Assembly (NCBI GenBank): GCA_022495995.1
Contig: JAFEMH010003631.1
Span: 1-64,000 of the forward strand
Source of the DNA: Adenophora triphylla var. japonica
Taxonomy: Eukaryota; Streptophyta; Magnoliopsida; Asterales; Campanulaceae
Length of the DNA stretch: 64,000 nt
Direction: 5' to 3'
Of the stretch, positions 1 through 12,030 are shown piece by piece (the stretch's first letter is position 1; the number at the start of each line of letters is the position of its first letter). The notes beneath the pieces were generated by a model. That model made no database searches. It was not told the origin of the DNA and worked only from the letters and a program-made list of their open reading frames with translations. The translations under genes were made by a program, and so were the position numbers.

Positions 1-1234
1 CCCAGGTGGATGAAATGAAGGATTACATCGAGAAGCAAACCCTCCCCGAGGATCCGGTAAAGGCTAGAGCCATCGTAACGGTGTCCGCGAAATACCTCGT
101 CCTCGATGGGGTGCTTTTTCGGCGATCATTCACCAAGCCTTTACTAAGATGTGTTAAGACTCACATGGTCACCAACTTACTCTATGAGGTTCATGAAGGA
201 GTTTGTGGCGGACATCCAGGTGCTCGCACCCTCTCAGACAAGATCAAATTCCAAGGATTCTTTTGGCCCACAATGAGAAGGGATGCGCGAGGAGTATGTT
301 AGAAAATGTGATAAGTGCCGAGAGATTTGCGGACATCCCTAGACTACCATCAACGGAGCGGACTTTGGTAGTACCATCGTGGCCGTTTGATACGTGGGGG
401 ATAGATCTTATTGGACCATTTCCAATCTGCTAGAGGAAGCATCAAGTATGCTGTGGTGGCCGTGGATTATTTTACCAAGTGGACGGAAGCAAAGGGCTTG
501 GCCACTATTTCCGAGGATAACACTATCAGTTTTGTCCACGACCACATCTATTGTCGATTTGGGGTTCCCCGAGCAATAATTTCGTATAATGGCACCCAAT
601 TCTCCGCAAAATTCAACTGCCGAATGTGTGAGAATGAAGGTGCAACACCGTAAGTCCGGGCAGCTGCCTATCCTCGGGGAAATGGTCAAGGCGAGGCCGC
701 GAACAAGCTAGTCCTAACTGCCTTAAAGAAAAATTTGGAAGGACGAGGAGGACGTTGGTTGGACGAGCTCCAGATCGCATTATGGGTTGTCCGCACCACG
801 ATAAGAAATTCAACAGGGGAAACTCCCTTCTCGCTCACGTTTGGGTCAGAGGCAATGGCTCCAGTTGAGGTAGCCCTACCCTCGTACAGAGTCACATACT
901 TCGACGAGTCTCGAAACGAGGCAAACGAAGGTGTGACACAGACGATCTCGAAGGAAAGAGAATGCGGGCACATGAAAAAATGGTGAACTACAAACGAGCG
1001 AAGAAGCACCATGATAAAAGAGTAAATAAGAGGAGTTTTCGGTTGGAGGCCGGGTACTCGAAGCGTAGAGGTCCAGGGACCCAACCACAGTTTCAACAAG
1101 CCGTCCCGAAATGGGAAGGTCCATATGAGGTCACAAAGATAGTCAAAGAAGGCACCTATATGTTGCGACCAAAAGAGGGAGAAGAGCTTAAGCACGCCTG
1201 GAATAGCGACCACCTTAAGAGATACTTCTTTTGA
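1..1234 (+). pseudogene. Ty3/gypsy integrase, C-terminal part of pol (E1)
   Basis: Integrase inserts the cDNA copy into host DNA. Three parts are visible in shifted frames. The H2C2 zinc-finger region is at 6-320: the histidines lie in the first frame and KCDKC follows the first frameshift. The catalytic core at 411-653 contains VAVDYFTKW. The C-terminal part at 735-1234 contains KWEGPYEV and ends HLKRYFF before a stop. The second catalytic Asp (normally SDNG) reads SYNG. The breaks near 295 and 319 sit where a CTG and a CAG codon would be expected, so they may be consensus errors rather than decay. The N-terminal part of pol is outside the window. Confidence 0.85.
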
Positions 1235-2366
1235 AGTCTTTGTAATTTTTTGGAAGGAGTATAGACTATATGTATATAAGTGAGAAGTTATCATCATATT
1301 TTGATGCAAAAATCAATTCCCACCAGCCTCAAAAGCTAAGGTGGATGCCCGCGTGAGGATGCCAGTAAGTTCAAGAGCCAACATATGAGCTCTTACTTAC
1401 TGATGCGCAAAGATCTAAGGATCCGCATGCCTATATATGTACAAAGATCCATTACGATCCGTACTATGATCGCGGGGAGGACTCTCTCCTGCTCGCGTGA
1501 CACCACCAAAAATAGGTGGATATAGATGAACGTAGGTACAAAGGCCATGATGCCCGTGCCTACGGACTCTAGTGGGGACAATGACCTGAAGTCCGGACCC
1601 ACTAATTGCGCGAAGGACCTCGTTAGGGCCGTTACTCGCATGCCTGTATGTGACAAAGGCCTACATATAAGCCCGTTCACCAGATCGCCACGAGACCCTC
1701 ACGAAAAACCTTAGGGAGTTTTTGAATAAAGGGTCAAATAAGTGAGAACCTCCAATAAGGGGATACGGATGCCGGGGTTAAAGGGCCTCTATGCTAAAAT
1801 ATGCTCCTACCTTTTACATTGCGCGGACAATAGCCTCACGGCCACCTTCAGTATGCCTACATGAAAGTATGCTTGCCTTAGCTACTTTTGACTTACACCA
1901 CACTCAAGGCCGGGAATAAGTGTAAATGGATGAGAGTGATCAAACTAGTTTAACAAAGCCAAATAGACAAGCGGGGTCAAGACCCCTAACTTTTCCACAA
2001 GGCTAAACAAACGCGATCATAGAAGAATAAGGCGACTCTCACAAAACCTAAGGATTTTGAATAAAGAGTTAGGAAAACTCAAAAAATGCGGGCAAAGGGC
2101 CTACTTAGGCTGCGCCACAGAAGGAGAGTATAAAGTTAATTGCAAGTCAAAAACGCTGGAAAAAGTGATAAGGCGAGAATGCAAGTATTAAGATGCTCGA
2201 AGATTGCCAAACTACTCAAAATAGCCTACGAGACAAGCAATTAAGATAAAAATAAAGGAGCCAAGTTGAGAAAAATGCTTCTATTTATATTAAGAAAGTA
2301 TTTACAAATTCCTACACTATTACAAAAAGAGATCCTATTCTACTACAACAAGAAAAAGCAAAAATC
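1235..2366 (+). other. E1 noncoding spacer after pol
   Basis: No supported ORF on either strand. A stretch of the type CCTAAGG...TTTGAATAAAG occurs twice (near 1708 and 2046), as does a piece with 'ggatgcc' (near 1342 and 1766), so this is probably a decayed repeat-bearing 3' region, as is common in Tat elements. Confidence 0.5.
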
Positions 2367-5300
2367 CTAAACTGTAGGAGCTTGGTCCTTGGTGCATCTG
2401 CGATCTCCTGGCCGCACAGCCATCTGTGCCCGCTTCGAAGTTGGAGTTGGGGAAGGAAGACGGGTCATCGGAATCTCGTTATAGGGTCGGAGATGGGCTC
2501 GGTGAGAATTTGGGCCGGAGCTGCCCGCGAAGGAAAGAGGTCTCCAGTGGTCCCCTGGAAGAACTCCGAGCCGGGGCATCCCCAAGGATAAAGGGTTGTC
2601 TCCGAAGCGCAGAGCATCCGGTTCGGAGATCGGTCAGGGCGATCACTTCGGCCACCGGGCGAGAGAGGCCGCTGCGAGAGAGATCAAACCCTTGACCTCT
2701 TCCTCGGACAGAGGAACTAGCGCATGCCGGGCACACACTCCGCATCGGTAGCAACCGGTGAGCCAATTACGGCTTAACTGGCTGCACGGAGAACATGCCG
2801 TGGCCGCGAAGTTCCGGATACGTGTCCAGGACACGCCTCATCTTGGGCCAAGCACTCCGCGGTGAACGAGTCGAGTTCTTATACTCCTCTCTGACTTCTT
2901 CGCGAGCCTCGGCCGGCATCCTCTCCCTCTCTTGGCTCAAAGCTGCGTAAGGGGTAGCGGTTTCTCGGAGAGCTCATCGGCCTTAGCCTCCCGGGAGTTT
3001 GACCGACTCCTCCGCGGCTCCCGGTTTGGTTGCGAGCTCTTCATTTCTTTGCTCCGGCTTGGTCTTGTGCCGCGGAGCTCATTCCGCCGACCCTTTGCCT
3101 TTTCTAGGCTCTGCTCGGCTCGGTCACCCGCTCCTGGAAGCCCTTCGGATCGGACTCCATGGTCGCGAACTCCTTTTCCTTGGCATCCGGGGAGGGAGCT
3201 CGTAGTACCCACCTTCTCCCGGGCCTCGCTCCGGTTCGCGGAGTTTGCCCGCCGGGTCCTTGGTATTGCCTTTGGCAAGCCTCGGGCCGGACAATGTCAC
3301 AAGTCTCCGGAGCCTCATGGCCTTGTTGCCCACCTGCGAGGAAGAAAGTCGAATTAGGTGGAAAATCAAAGGCTAAGTGAGGGAGCGGAAGAAAGGTCCC
3401 TACCTCGGTAAGAGGCAACCCCAATATCCCCCATCGTGGCCGACGGGTTCTCCTTCTCGGCCACTGGTGGTAGAAGTCGAGCAAAGAGCCGGTTGATCGG
3501 CCCAATGCCCACGGCGAGAATTTTGGGCGGGCGGGCATATAGGTCTACCCCGGTAATGGCGGGCACGTCCCCCACTGCTTCCTTTTCTCCCATGCCTCCT
3601 CGCGGGTGGCCAAGGAGGAAATCGGATAGGCAACCGAGCAAATTGTCCCCGCGGCGGAGGGAGCGATGGTAGAGGTAGTGGCGGCGGTTGGAGGGCTACG
3701 GCTAGGGGTATCCCCCACTTTCAGGTCTTCGAAGACCTCTCCTGTGCGTCGAGTCGGCCTCTCTCTCGGTCCTTTTCTTGGGTGCTCACAGTTGTGCCGG
3801 AGAGGCAATAGTGCGGCCGGGAGATGATGCCCGGACGGCGGTGGGTGGTGGAGGACCCCGGGGAGGTGGAGCGAGATTCCGGTTTTGAGAATGATTACGG
3901 GAGCGGGCGGAGGATCCCCGGTTTTCTGCTCGCAACGAGCACGGTCTTGTCTTTTGTGGGAACCCCTCCCATCTCATTACGCCTCTTCGGGCGGCTTCTT
4001 TGTTGGCCTTCATGTTCTTGGCCTTCGGTTGAGCGGCGCTTAGTGGAGGAGCCATCGTAAATTGTATGCAGTCCGGATCTACTGCGGAGGGAAAGAAAAA
4101 TGGTTAGCAAAGCGATTCAAAAAATCAAAAGCAAAGTAAATTGGCAAACAGGTTTCATAGAGGAATCGGAGACCAATTATTTCGGGGATCGCACTCGGCG
4201 CCCGGCATACGGGTCTTACGGTCGCCTCGGGCGGGTAATGTTCGTGCACCCGCCAATCGTGGGTCGCGGGCGGAGGCTCTATCACTACTCAGGGGCATGT
4301 GGGGCGCCCTCCTGCGAGGGAGCCACCCCGAGTAGATCGTGAGGGGCTCATCCTCCACTATGGCGCCCACGTCATATACGGGCTCATCCCGCTGTCCAAG
4401 TAAAGGGCCAGATGCCTTCCTCTCTATGGTCATTTCTGCGCGGTGAATCGGCCGAGGAAGGGTCCGGATATTTGCTAGCGGCCACCTTCATAGGGACGGG
4501 TGTGAAGGTTTGGAAAAGGGCCATCCGAATCTAGACTCGATCACCGGGATGTCCCTCTGGTTCCACCGGTCAAACTTGTTGGAGGGAGGAGAGAAGGTCC
4601 TGGTAGAGTAGTTCCTAGCCTTCGGGCTCGGAATGCCGCGGCTAATTTGGTTACGATAGTAAGCGTAGAGCCCAGCTGATGGTAGGTTCATAACCCGTGA
4701 ATGCACGCAGTGTGAAGGAGACAATGGCTCGGATGGCATTGGGAGTCGGAGTGCGTAGGCGGGCGGGAGTTGAACTCCGTAAAGAAATAGAAGAAGGGGT
4801 CCGTGGCGGCCTCAATCCGTTCTCAAAGCTGGGCTCCATAAAAATGCAGCCCTATTGTCCTCGCGGACATCGGCTACATCGTCTCTGGCCGCAGTTTGTC
4901 CTTGTCCTTCAGATGAATATGTCCTAAGGTGCGGACACGGTAGGCGTTGCGGTCCACGTTATAAACCTCATAAATGTCCTCCTCCCAGTCTATGGTGGCC
5001 ACCTCCTTGGCCTTCTTACGGCCACGGCCAGGATTCACCTCCACTGGCGGCCTCTTGCCTTTGTTTCGGGCGGGGGCCACAATCACTTCCTCCTCCTCCT
5101 CGGAGTCGAGCTCTCGAAGGCATCCACTATATTGGTGGTCTCGGCGGCCTTCTTGGAGGTCCCCGTGCCCTCCTATCCCCTCTCCGTGGTCATCTTCTTC
5201 GGTCTCCGAGCTCGAGGAGCCAAAGAGACCGGTGGGGTCACCACGGGCAGGGGCCACCTCCGATTCAACTTCACCAGTTCCAGTCACCTCGAAGTCAAGG

Positions 5301-5454
5301 GGGTCAAGTTCCTCGCTGCTGCTCAGCTCAATTGTCCTCGCCCTAGGGGCCGCGGGCACAACGGGGGGAAAGATGGTCCTTATGGGCGAGAACATCTAAA
5401 GGGTCATTCGAGTCCGTGCACGGTGCCCGCATCAGCGGGTTTGTTCAGATCCAT
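2367..5454 (-). pseudogene. Antisense captured gene of E1 (gypsy-type transposon protein-like)
   Basis: On the minus strand a long GC-rich coding-like region starts at an ATG near 5454 (MDLNKPADAG) and runs in shifted frames to about 2367. The N-terminal 170 residues are acidic and Ser-rich (LDSEEEEEV) followed by a basic GRGRKKAK stretch that could be a nuclear signal. A central part near 4650-4840 has TPNAIRAIVSF, which resembles the antisense protein family annotated as 'putative gypsy type transposon' (PF04195). The C-terminal part (2937-3370) is charged and may be coiled coil. The first frame break, at about 5410, is a CTCG where CTG would keep the frame open. The family assignment is tentative; function is unknown. 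Confidence 0.55.
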
Positions 5455-6043
5455 CAGTTCACACTTTTCCCGATCCACAAACTACTTCGGGGACGCGAAT
5501 CGCTCTCCTCACTAGTTCGATGGCGTTCGTAGCCGAGCCTCTCTCGCGGGAAACACACAAAACCCCCATCACAAAATTTCTCGGCCCTCTTTGGTATCCC
5601 CCAACACCAAAACATCACCGTTCCTTTTACCCTTTTATCCTTGGCCTCCCACAACCAGGGGTGGGACAAAAGGCCCCCATTGGGATTTTTCGCGTAAATA
5701 CCGGAAGCACTCGAGGGATAATCTAAGCCACCCATGGCCTACCTTCCTAAATATCCCCCTGTCCGTTTACAAACGGCAAAGCAGTCCTGGAGTGCTCCCA
5801 TCTCCTAACTCCTATGGGACGGCGGGGTCCAAACTCTCGAGTGGTCATTTTTGTTCGTAAAACCAAGAAAAGAAAAACGAGAGGGAGATGAAGAAGAAAA
5901 AACACCTAACGATTACTTACGAGGGAAGGATTGAGAGGTGGATTCGGAAAAACGGTTGCACAGATTCGCGTGCAAGAATTTCTCTCTCTAAAGCTCTTTG
6001 AATATTTGGAAACGGTAAAAGTGTTTGGGGTTTAAGGGTTTGG

Positions 6044-6085
6044 TATTTATAAGGCCTACCTATACGGGTTAACCGTTAACCCGTA
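6044..6085 (-). promoter_or_regulatory. Antisense promoter of E1: palindrome plus TATA box
   Basis: The minus strand reads TATAAATA at 6051-6044. Directly upstream of it (6063-6085) is a perfect 23-nt inverted repeat, TACGGGTTAAC-C-GTTAACCCGTA, with an 11-bp gap to the TATA box. Downstream on the minus strand, a strong splice-donor-like GTAAGTAATC (5920-5911) suggests a 5' UTR intron before the ATG at 5454. The position fits a dedicated promoter for the antisense ORF, separate from the LTR promoter. Confidence 0.6.
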
Positions 6086-6443
6086 TTAATTAGCCCACAA
6101 ATCCAACCTCGGACCATGAACCGTTTCCAACGTTTGAAAATTCGAAAAATTAAATACCTTTTGCATTTATTACCCCCTTGGATGAGCGACACGTACCCAC
6201 GACGTACCCACTAACCCGTCTTTTCATCGCGAGGGCCCACCTGTTAAGCGGGAGGCACACCATGCACGAGGACCACGTGTCACTCACTCGGTGCCTCCCG
6301 AACGTTCCCTTTGCCCGTAGGGCCAAGCAACAAACAAGGAAAACGCCAACACCGGTGCTCGCGTGAGGAGCATTGAGGCGGCCAGAGCTTCTAGTAGCTC
6401 CTCACTCGGACCATAAATAATCACACTTGGAGCTAGGGGCCAT

Positions 6444-7283
6444 TGATGAGCCCGGATCTATTGGACCGGGCCCGCGCTCGGTCTAGTCCAAGGAACCAGT
6501 GGCGTGGCAGTTCCTAGACCGCTGGAGGGAAGGCAGCGGACAAATAGGCCCTTTGTGGTCAAGACCGTGTCCCTCCTCGGTTCGTCCCCCCGTCGAGGAC
6601 CCTTGAAACCCTACTCATTTGGATGCGTGCCCGCATGAGTCATGCCCGCATCAACCGTGCTCGCGTCATATATCTTTGGCCAGCGGGCCTGAGCGTTGGC
6701 CGCGGGCGCGAGGCTCTTCCGGTTAAATGTCAAGCCTTGCGAGCAAGTTAGCTTACCGGCTCGACAGCCACTTGCCGGCTCCCCATCACGCATTCAATGC
6801 GGCTCGGTCAGCGCCTACTATTCCATTTAATGCTCCCAGCCGCCACACGGCTCATGTCCCTTTCAGCCATGTCCCTTGAACAGTCAATGTTCCCTCCCCG
6901 ACAGACCAATTAGGCTGCGGACACGTGTAGGCGGTCAAATACCAAAGTGCCCCCTAGGGCTGATCTCATTGCTTACCTCAACAAGCACCATGTCATTGCC
7001 TATAAATAGAAGGCCTTTACCCCCTTGGGCAAGGTAAGTTCCATATACAATTGAGTAAGCTCTTTTACTCTCTAAACCTAAACACACACACACTCCAAAG
7101 GTATTCAAAGCCTTATTACTCAGTATTCTTACTCTGACACCCGAGGGCCTGAGTTGGAGTAACATCCAACTTTGACCTTAACGGTGCTTGTTTGTGTTGT
7201 GATCTAGGTACACAAATCCTCCAAATATATCCTAGCCAGATATCCTTGAACCACTCCTGACCCCTAAAGCTGTGGCGTCATCA
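6444..7283 (+). repeat. 3' LTR of E1
   Basis: The LTR is 840 bp, begins TGATGAGCC and ends GCGTCATCA, giving matching inverted tips (TGATGA/TCATCA). It is preceded by a purine-rich tract (GGAGCTAGGGGCCAT, ending 6443). A TATA box TATAAATA lies at 7001-7008, and a CACGTG G-box lies about 80 bp upstream of it. No partner LTR is in the window, so the ends are inferred from the tips and the polypurine tract. Confidence 0.75.
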
Positions 7284-7477
7284 CGATCCATTTAACTCGT
7301 TAACATAAATGAATTATAGCAAACCGACCTATTTCAACTCATTAACCCATTACAACTCGACCCAACTTAACCAAATTCGCATAATTGACAAGGTTACGAC
7401 TAATTAAATGCAAAGAGTAATAAACATTTAAGAAATGAAAATGGATACTAAAATTTTGAAAGAGTGGGGTGTGGATT

Positions 7478-7945
7478 TTTTTTTTTTTTGATACCCAGGT
7501 TCTCAGCTTTGCCGGACTAATCCTGGACCACCAGGTACCGACCTCACAGTATGCTGGTGGAGGTAAATCGCGGGATGTCTTGCTAATGCGGTCGGGGTGG
7601 TAGCACTTTATACTCCGTGAGCCCCAAGGGAGCCTCTCCTACAAGGCATTTACATCACTCTTACATCATCAATCGGCCGCTCACCGCTTCCCGCCGAGAC
7701 AATTACATCACTCTTACAACACCACCGCCGCTCCATTACTCCTGTCAAGATTCGAACTCCCCACACCGAGGATCTGGCTCAAAGAATATCGCTTCTTAAC
7801 TACACGAATGTTCTCCGGAAGGCTCCAAAGAACCCTGAACCAAGATAAAAATTAAACCACAAAAACTCTCCTTGAGAAAAATCAAACCGATGACCTCTCC
7901 TTCGAAAGGCCACCAACGTATCACTGGACCAAGGCCACTTTGGTA
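7478..7945 (-). mobile_element. tRNA-derived SINE, copy 1 (inverted, long)
   Basis: Read on the minus strand this matches the SINE at 25097-25467 in order: a tRNA-like head (AAGTGGCCTTGG..., then GGTCATCGGTTTGATT as a degenerate B box), a body with a 'gtggtttaat' start, and a 3' part with 'cctggaccaccaggtacc'. It ends in a T-run on the plus strand, the expected tail. It is flanked by a 15-bp target duplication, AGTGGGGTGTGGATT (7463-7477) and AGTGGGGCGTGGATT (7946-7960), differing at one base. It is about 100 bp longer than copy 2 because of an internal segment with repeated 'ttacatcactcttaca'. Confidence 0.85.
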
Positions 7946-8237
7946 AGTGGGGCGTGGATTGTAAGTATAGAATTTACGTGTACGTGGGAATGGATAGGCG
8001 GGAAATCAAGGATCACTACCGACAACTGCGTCCCCTAGGCGAGAATTGAGGTCAAAGAAGACGGTATCCCAGGTTCAGTCTAGTGTAGTGTAGTGGGTGC
8101 CGCTTATTCAACCCCCCTTTTTACGTTGTCGTTTCTTGAATTTAAAAACGCATGGTCTCCTCTCCTCCCTTGATTTCGTTTTTTATTCTTTACTTGATCT
8201 TCATTTTTTTTTTCTATTCTTTACATTTTTTATTATA

Positions 8238-8468
8238 CTCCTTCCGTCCCAAAATGTCTGTTTTATTTGATTTTTTTATTAAACTTTGACCACAAATATA
8301 TGATAATTTAATTATGTCATGAAATTCTAAAAATTTCTATTGATTCACCATTAATAATATTATCAACAATAACTTTTAGAATTTCATAAACATGATTAAT
8401 TTCTCATAAATTTGTGATCAAAGTTCAAAAAAAAATCAAATGGGACAAATATTTTGGGACGAAGGGAG
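8238..8468. mobile_element. Stowaway-like MITE (231 bp foldback)
   Basis: The ends are CTCCTTCCGTCCC and GGGACGAAGGGAG, flanked by TA on both sides. The two halves are nearly reverse complements across the whole length. A close copy is at 29510-29742. Confidence 0.9.
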
Positions 8469-8748
8469 TATATTATTCTGATTTTAATATTTACACAATT
8501 TTCAATTAAATGTTGGGAGAGAATTGAACCATGAATTTTCCATTAAAAAAAAAAAAAGAAGAGGCTTTCAATTTGAGGTAGTGGTTTTTTTTTTTTTGAA
8601 ATGCATACTACATTATTTTTATTTTGAACAGTATAATGTAATATCTATAGTTTAAAAAGTGAAAAAATCCAACTTTTAAAATGGGAAAAATTCAAATTTT
8701 TAATAGTAAAAATCAAATTTTTAAAATTGAATAGTACTAATTTAATAC

Positions 8749-9514
8749 TGAAAGTTTCGTGTAGCTAGGAAACTTGGATCACGCAATAGGCAAAGGATGT
8801 GAGTACAGATGTGTCTCACAACTGTCCACACATCCACAGATAATGCAGCGGAATAAAATAAATAAAAGTAAATTAAATGCAATAACTCAAGAGTTATATA
8901 CGCTTACTGATCTGTGTGATCAGCAAACTAGGCTTACGCCCAAAAACTTTTCACTATAAAAACTTATGTTTCTTACAAAAACAATTAAGTGAAAAACTAA
9001 AATATGAAAATACTAAACAAGTTCTAATCACCTTCTATGATATGAACAACTCCCCTTTCCCAAGTAGGACTTATTCAATCAGAAGTAAAACAAGAGAACT
9101 TTATGAAAACCTAGATGTGAGTTACGGATGTAAGCTCACAACCTAAACACAACTCAATCGAAAGCTATGAAGTATGTATGTTTTTCTCTCTAAAAACCGT
9201 AGCTTCTCTTTGTGCTGAATGTCTTGTATTTATAGTGCACCATTGAGAAGATCTTCATGCAATCGACTTCTTCCATTGTGAGATTCCTTTTCCTATATGA
9301 AAACATATAACACACTCACAAGGAAATCAAATATTAGTAGGTTAGTCCTAATATAAAACTATGTACATAAATAAAAGATATTTACATAATTACAATCTCT
9401 TAATAAAAGTAAGATACTTATAAATCTCCATGAAAGTCTCAAAATCTTCTTACCATAATAGAAGACAAATTAAATAAGGAAACATAAATATGTTCCCAAA
9501 AACTCACGTTTTCA
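8749..9514 (-). repeat. 3' LTR of the copia element
   Basis: Starts TGAAAGTTTC and ends GTTTTCA on the plus strand. On the minus strand it has a TATAAATA box (9234-9227). It differs from the other LTR at only about nine places, seven of which are CAG or CTG sites that are intact here and altered in the other copy. Confidence 0.95.
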
Positions 9515-9531
9515 ATCTCCCCCTATTTTGG
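9515..9531 (-). promoter_or_regulatory. Polypurine tract of the copia element
   Basis: The minus strand reads CCAAAATAGGGGGAGAT immediately before the 3' LTR, the usual place where plus-strand DNA synthesis starts. Confidence 0.85.
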
Positions 9532-9866
9532 ACTTTCTGGTCAAAACCAAAGATTTATAACAAACATAATATTATGACCACAGAATATAGAAAGAGCATG
9601 ACTCCCCCTGAATGGATGTACAGGTCCGTATGTGTATACACATCCACACATAAAAACCGCAAAACAAAATTAGAACGAGAATACTAGCGGTTCATTAAGC
9701 AAAAGCAAAAACCATTCAGCCATGTCCTACTTAAAGCTATTACAAACCATTGTTTTAAAACTAACAAACTAAAACAGAAAATTAAAATTGTCTTTAAAAA
9801 CCATCAATTCAGAAAAAACTTTTCTCCCCTAAGTTAAAGTTCCCGGCCCCTCCAACTAGTAGCGTA

Positions 9867-12030
9867 TTACAAGAAGTTGTTCCAAACTTTATCTCCTCCA
9901 AAAGCAAAGAAGAAGATCGCATCTCCCCTTTTTTGAGCGCAGAAAGTGAAGCATGCCATTTCGAGAAGATTATCCTTAAGTGCTTTAAGGTTGTTGGCAT
10001 GGGCGGTGGAGGCTTGAGCTTGAGCTTCGGCCTGCAATCTCAAAGCATCTAAATCCTTCATCGAACATCAAATGGAGCTACGGTTTGTGGGTTCGTATGT
10101 ATCCACATCCTGGCATAGTAATTTCGGGAGAGGTACCCACAGGAGATCAACATGCCTTTGCTTAGGGTCTAACAGTAGTTTTGGATTCCTTAAATAAGGC
10201 AAAATTATCAACTCTTTCTTCTCCTTTCTCAGCCTTTACCCCATTGGCAATGAGAATTTGGGATATCAAGGAAGGGTAAGGTAATGACCATTTCTTGGAT
10301 GGAGACTCACCATAATCACAAATTTTCCTAAAGATAAATTCCCCAAAATTAATGTGCCTCTTAATTCCCAATCTATACAGAAGATCAGCTTGCACCCTAG
10401 TGACAGAGGTTTTGTTATTTGAGGGGCAAAGATTGGCAACTAAGATAGTGTGGAGAAAACAAGAAAGGGAGGATAAAGAGCCACTCCCTAAATCTTTAGG
10501 CTTTGCGGCCAAGAGGTTACCTTGCCATGGATAATTGCAGACACAAGATCATCATCCTCAATAGAAACCACATCATCCAAATGATCATACAACCCAAGAA
10601 AATCATTGATGATAGAAGGAGTAAAAGGAACAAATACTCCTCTAACATAATCACCAGGAGAATGAGGATAAGTTTTATCTAATCCCTTAGGCGCATTTGC
10701 ATAGAACTCATAAACCAATTTGGGGTAAAAGGGAAGGGGATGGTCCACGATCAAGAATAATCCTCTTTTCCTCAAAAACTTGTCCATACCAAGTTTAGTA
10801 AAAGTCTCCTATCCCTTTTCATCTCAACAACAAAGGCTTTAGAGGAAATTAAGGTAAACCTATCGCCAGCCTTTTTGGATAAAAACTTTTGGAAAAGGGT
10901 TTGGGGGTAGAGACCGCAGAAACGAAGATGACATACCTGTTCGGCTTTCTTTCGAGTAGATGTGCGTCTAGATGTGGGCACATCCTTAGACACATCCTTC
11001 ACGGGAATGGAACAATAATGGGTTCAACCTCGGTGTCATCGGCATCGGTGGAATCAATTTCTTGGTCTTCTTTTTCTGATCAAGTTCTTCTCTTCCTAGC
11101 TTGTAGTTCTCATCTGAGGCGGTATCATCATCATCCGAACTTGAGTCGGTTTCATCATCAAAAGGCTCTAAGTCGATTGCGGCCATCTTTTTCTTACCCT
11201 TTAAATCCATTAAAATTTTAGCTAAGGGCTCTTCATCACTAAAGGATATAAAGTCCTCAACGGGACTAGACACCAAGGAACAGAGGGCTCAACAACGGGA
11301 GTAGACAAAATATCCTCGGAAGGAGAAACAATAGGGGGATAATGGGATCGAGATGAGATTATGGGAGGAATAGGAGCAATTGGCTCAACAGACTACTGCG
11401 TAGGGGAACGGTCTCAACATGGATCGAAAGGTTCAACATGGGGAGTATCAACAGGATAAGCGATTCAACAAGGGGAACAACCACGGAAGGGGTAACGGCG
11501 GGACCACTAACGAGAGGAAGGGGAATAGATGATTTAGCCCTAGTCCCGACAAGGGAATTATTACCTCATCTTCTTCTTCTTCTTCAAGAACAATAGCGAG
11601 TTGAAGATTTCCCGCCAGGCTTCTTTAGGTTCTTGGCTTTGTCGAGACTCGACGGCTTGCGAACCACTACCGGATCGACGAAGAGCACGTTGGGCCGGAA
11701 GTTGAAGCGGACTTTGGGGGTTTTACTTGAGACAACTTCCTCTTCTTAGTTGAAGAAGGTTCCTCGGCAATGGCGACATCCGATGGTGGGATCACCGGAG
11801 AGGATGGAGCTTTAGGGTTTTCATCGGTTGAAACGACATTTGGTTCCCGATGACGGAGATTTGGGAGAAGAAGCTTCCATTGTTGGATCAGACGAGGGTG
11901 ATGGAGAGGAGAAATCCGCAAGAAACTTTGAGATTACAGGATTTAGGAGTATGGAATCCTCTCTTTTGGCTATTGAAATAGGAACAATGTCAAGAACATC
12001 TTCTTCTCTAATGTTCGAATGCTCGGCCAT
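9867..12030 (-). pseudogene. Extra ORF of the copia element, plant transposon protein-like
   Basis: This same-sense ORF lies between RNase H and the 3' LTR. It starts with MAEHSNIREEDVLD at 12030 and continues in shifted frames. An N-terminal Ser/Pro-rich part carries a basic TKKRKLS near 11750. An acidic DDETDSSSDDDD stretch lies near 11130. A globular part at 10488-10787 contains EFYANAPKG and DYVRGVFVPFTPSIIND, which resembles the family called 'putative plant transposon protein' (PF20167, from memory). The end (9867-10061) is an Ala/Gln-rich probable coiled coil. It occupies the place where SIRE elements have an env-like ORF, but no membrane segment is evident. Function is unknown. Confidence 0.6.

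Larger units (their letters stand above)
1..7283 (+). mobile_element. Tat-like Ty3/gypsy element E1, 5' part outside window
   Basis: The order on the plus strand is integrase end (1-1234), a noncoding stretch, a long antisense ORF region (about 5454 down to 2367), a purine-rich tract and a 3' LTR (6444-7283). An antisense ORF between pol and the 3' LTR is a known trait of Tat-lineage Ty3/gypsy elements such as Grande and RIRE2. The 5' LTR, gag and most of pol lie left of the window, so the target duplication cannot be checked. The five bases after the LTR, CGATC, are the expected right-hand copy. Confidence 0.8.

Noticed and set aside
1393..1714. Short overlapping ORFs on both strands in the E1 spacer
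   Set aside because: No recognisable domain, no conserved neighbour, and lengths expected by chance in GC-balanced DNA.
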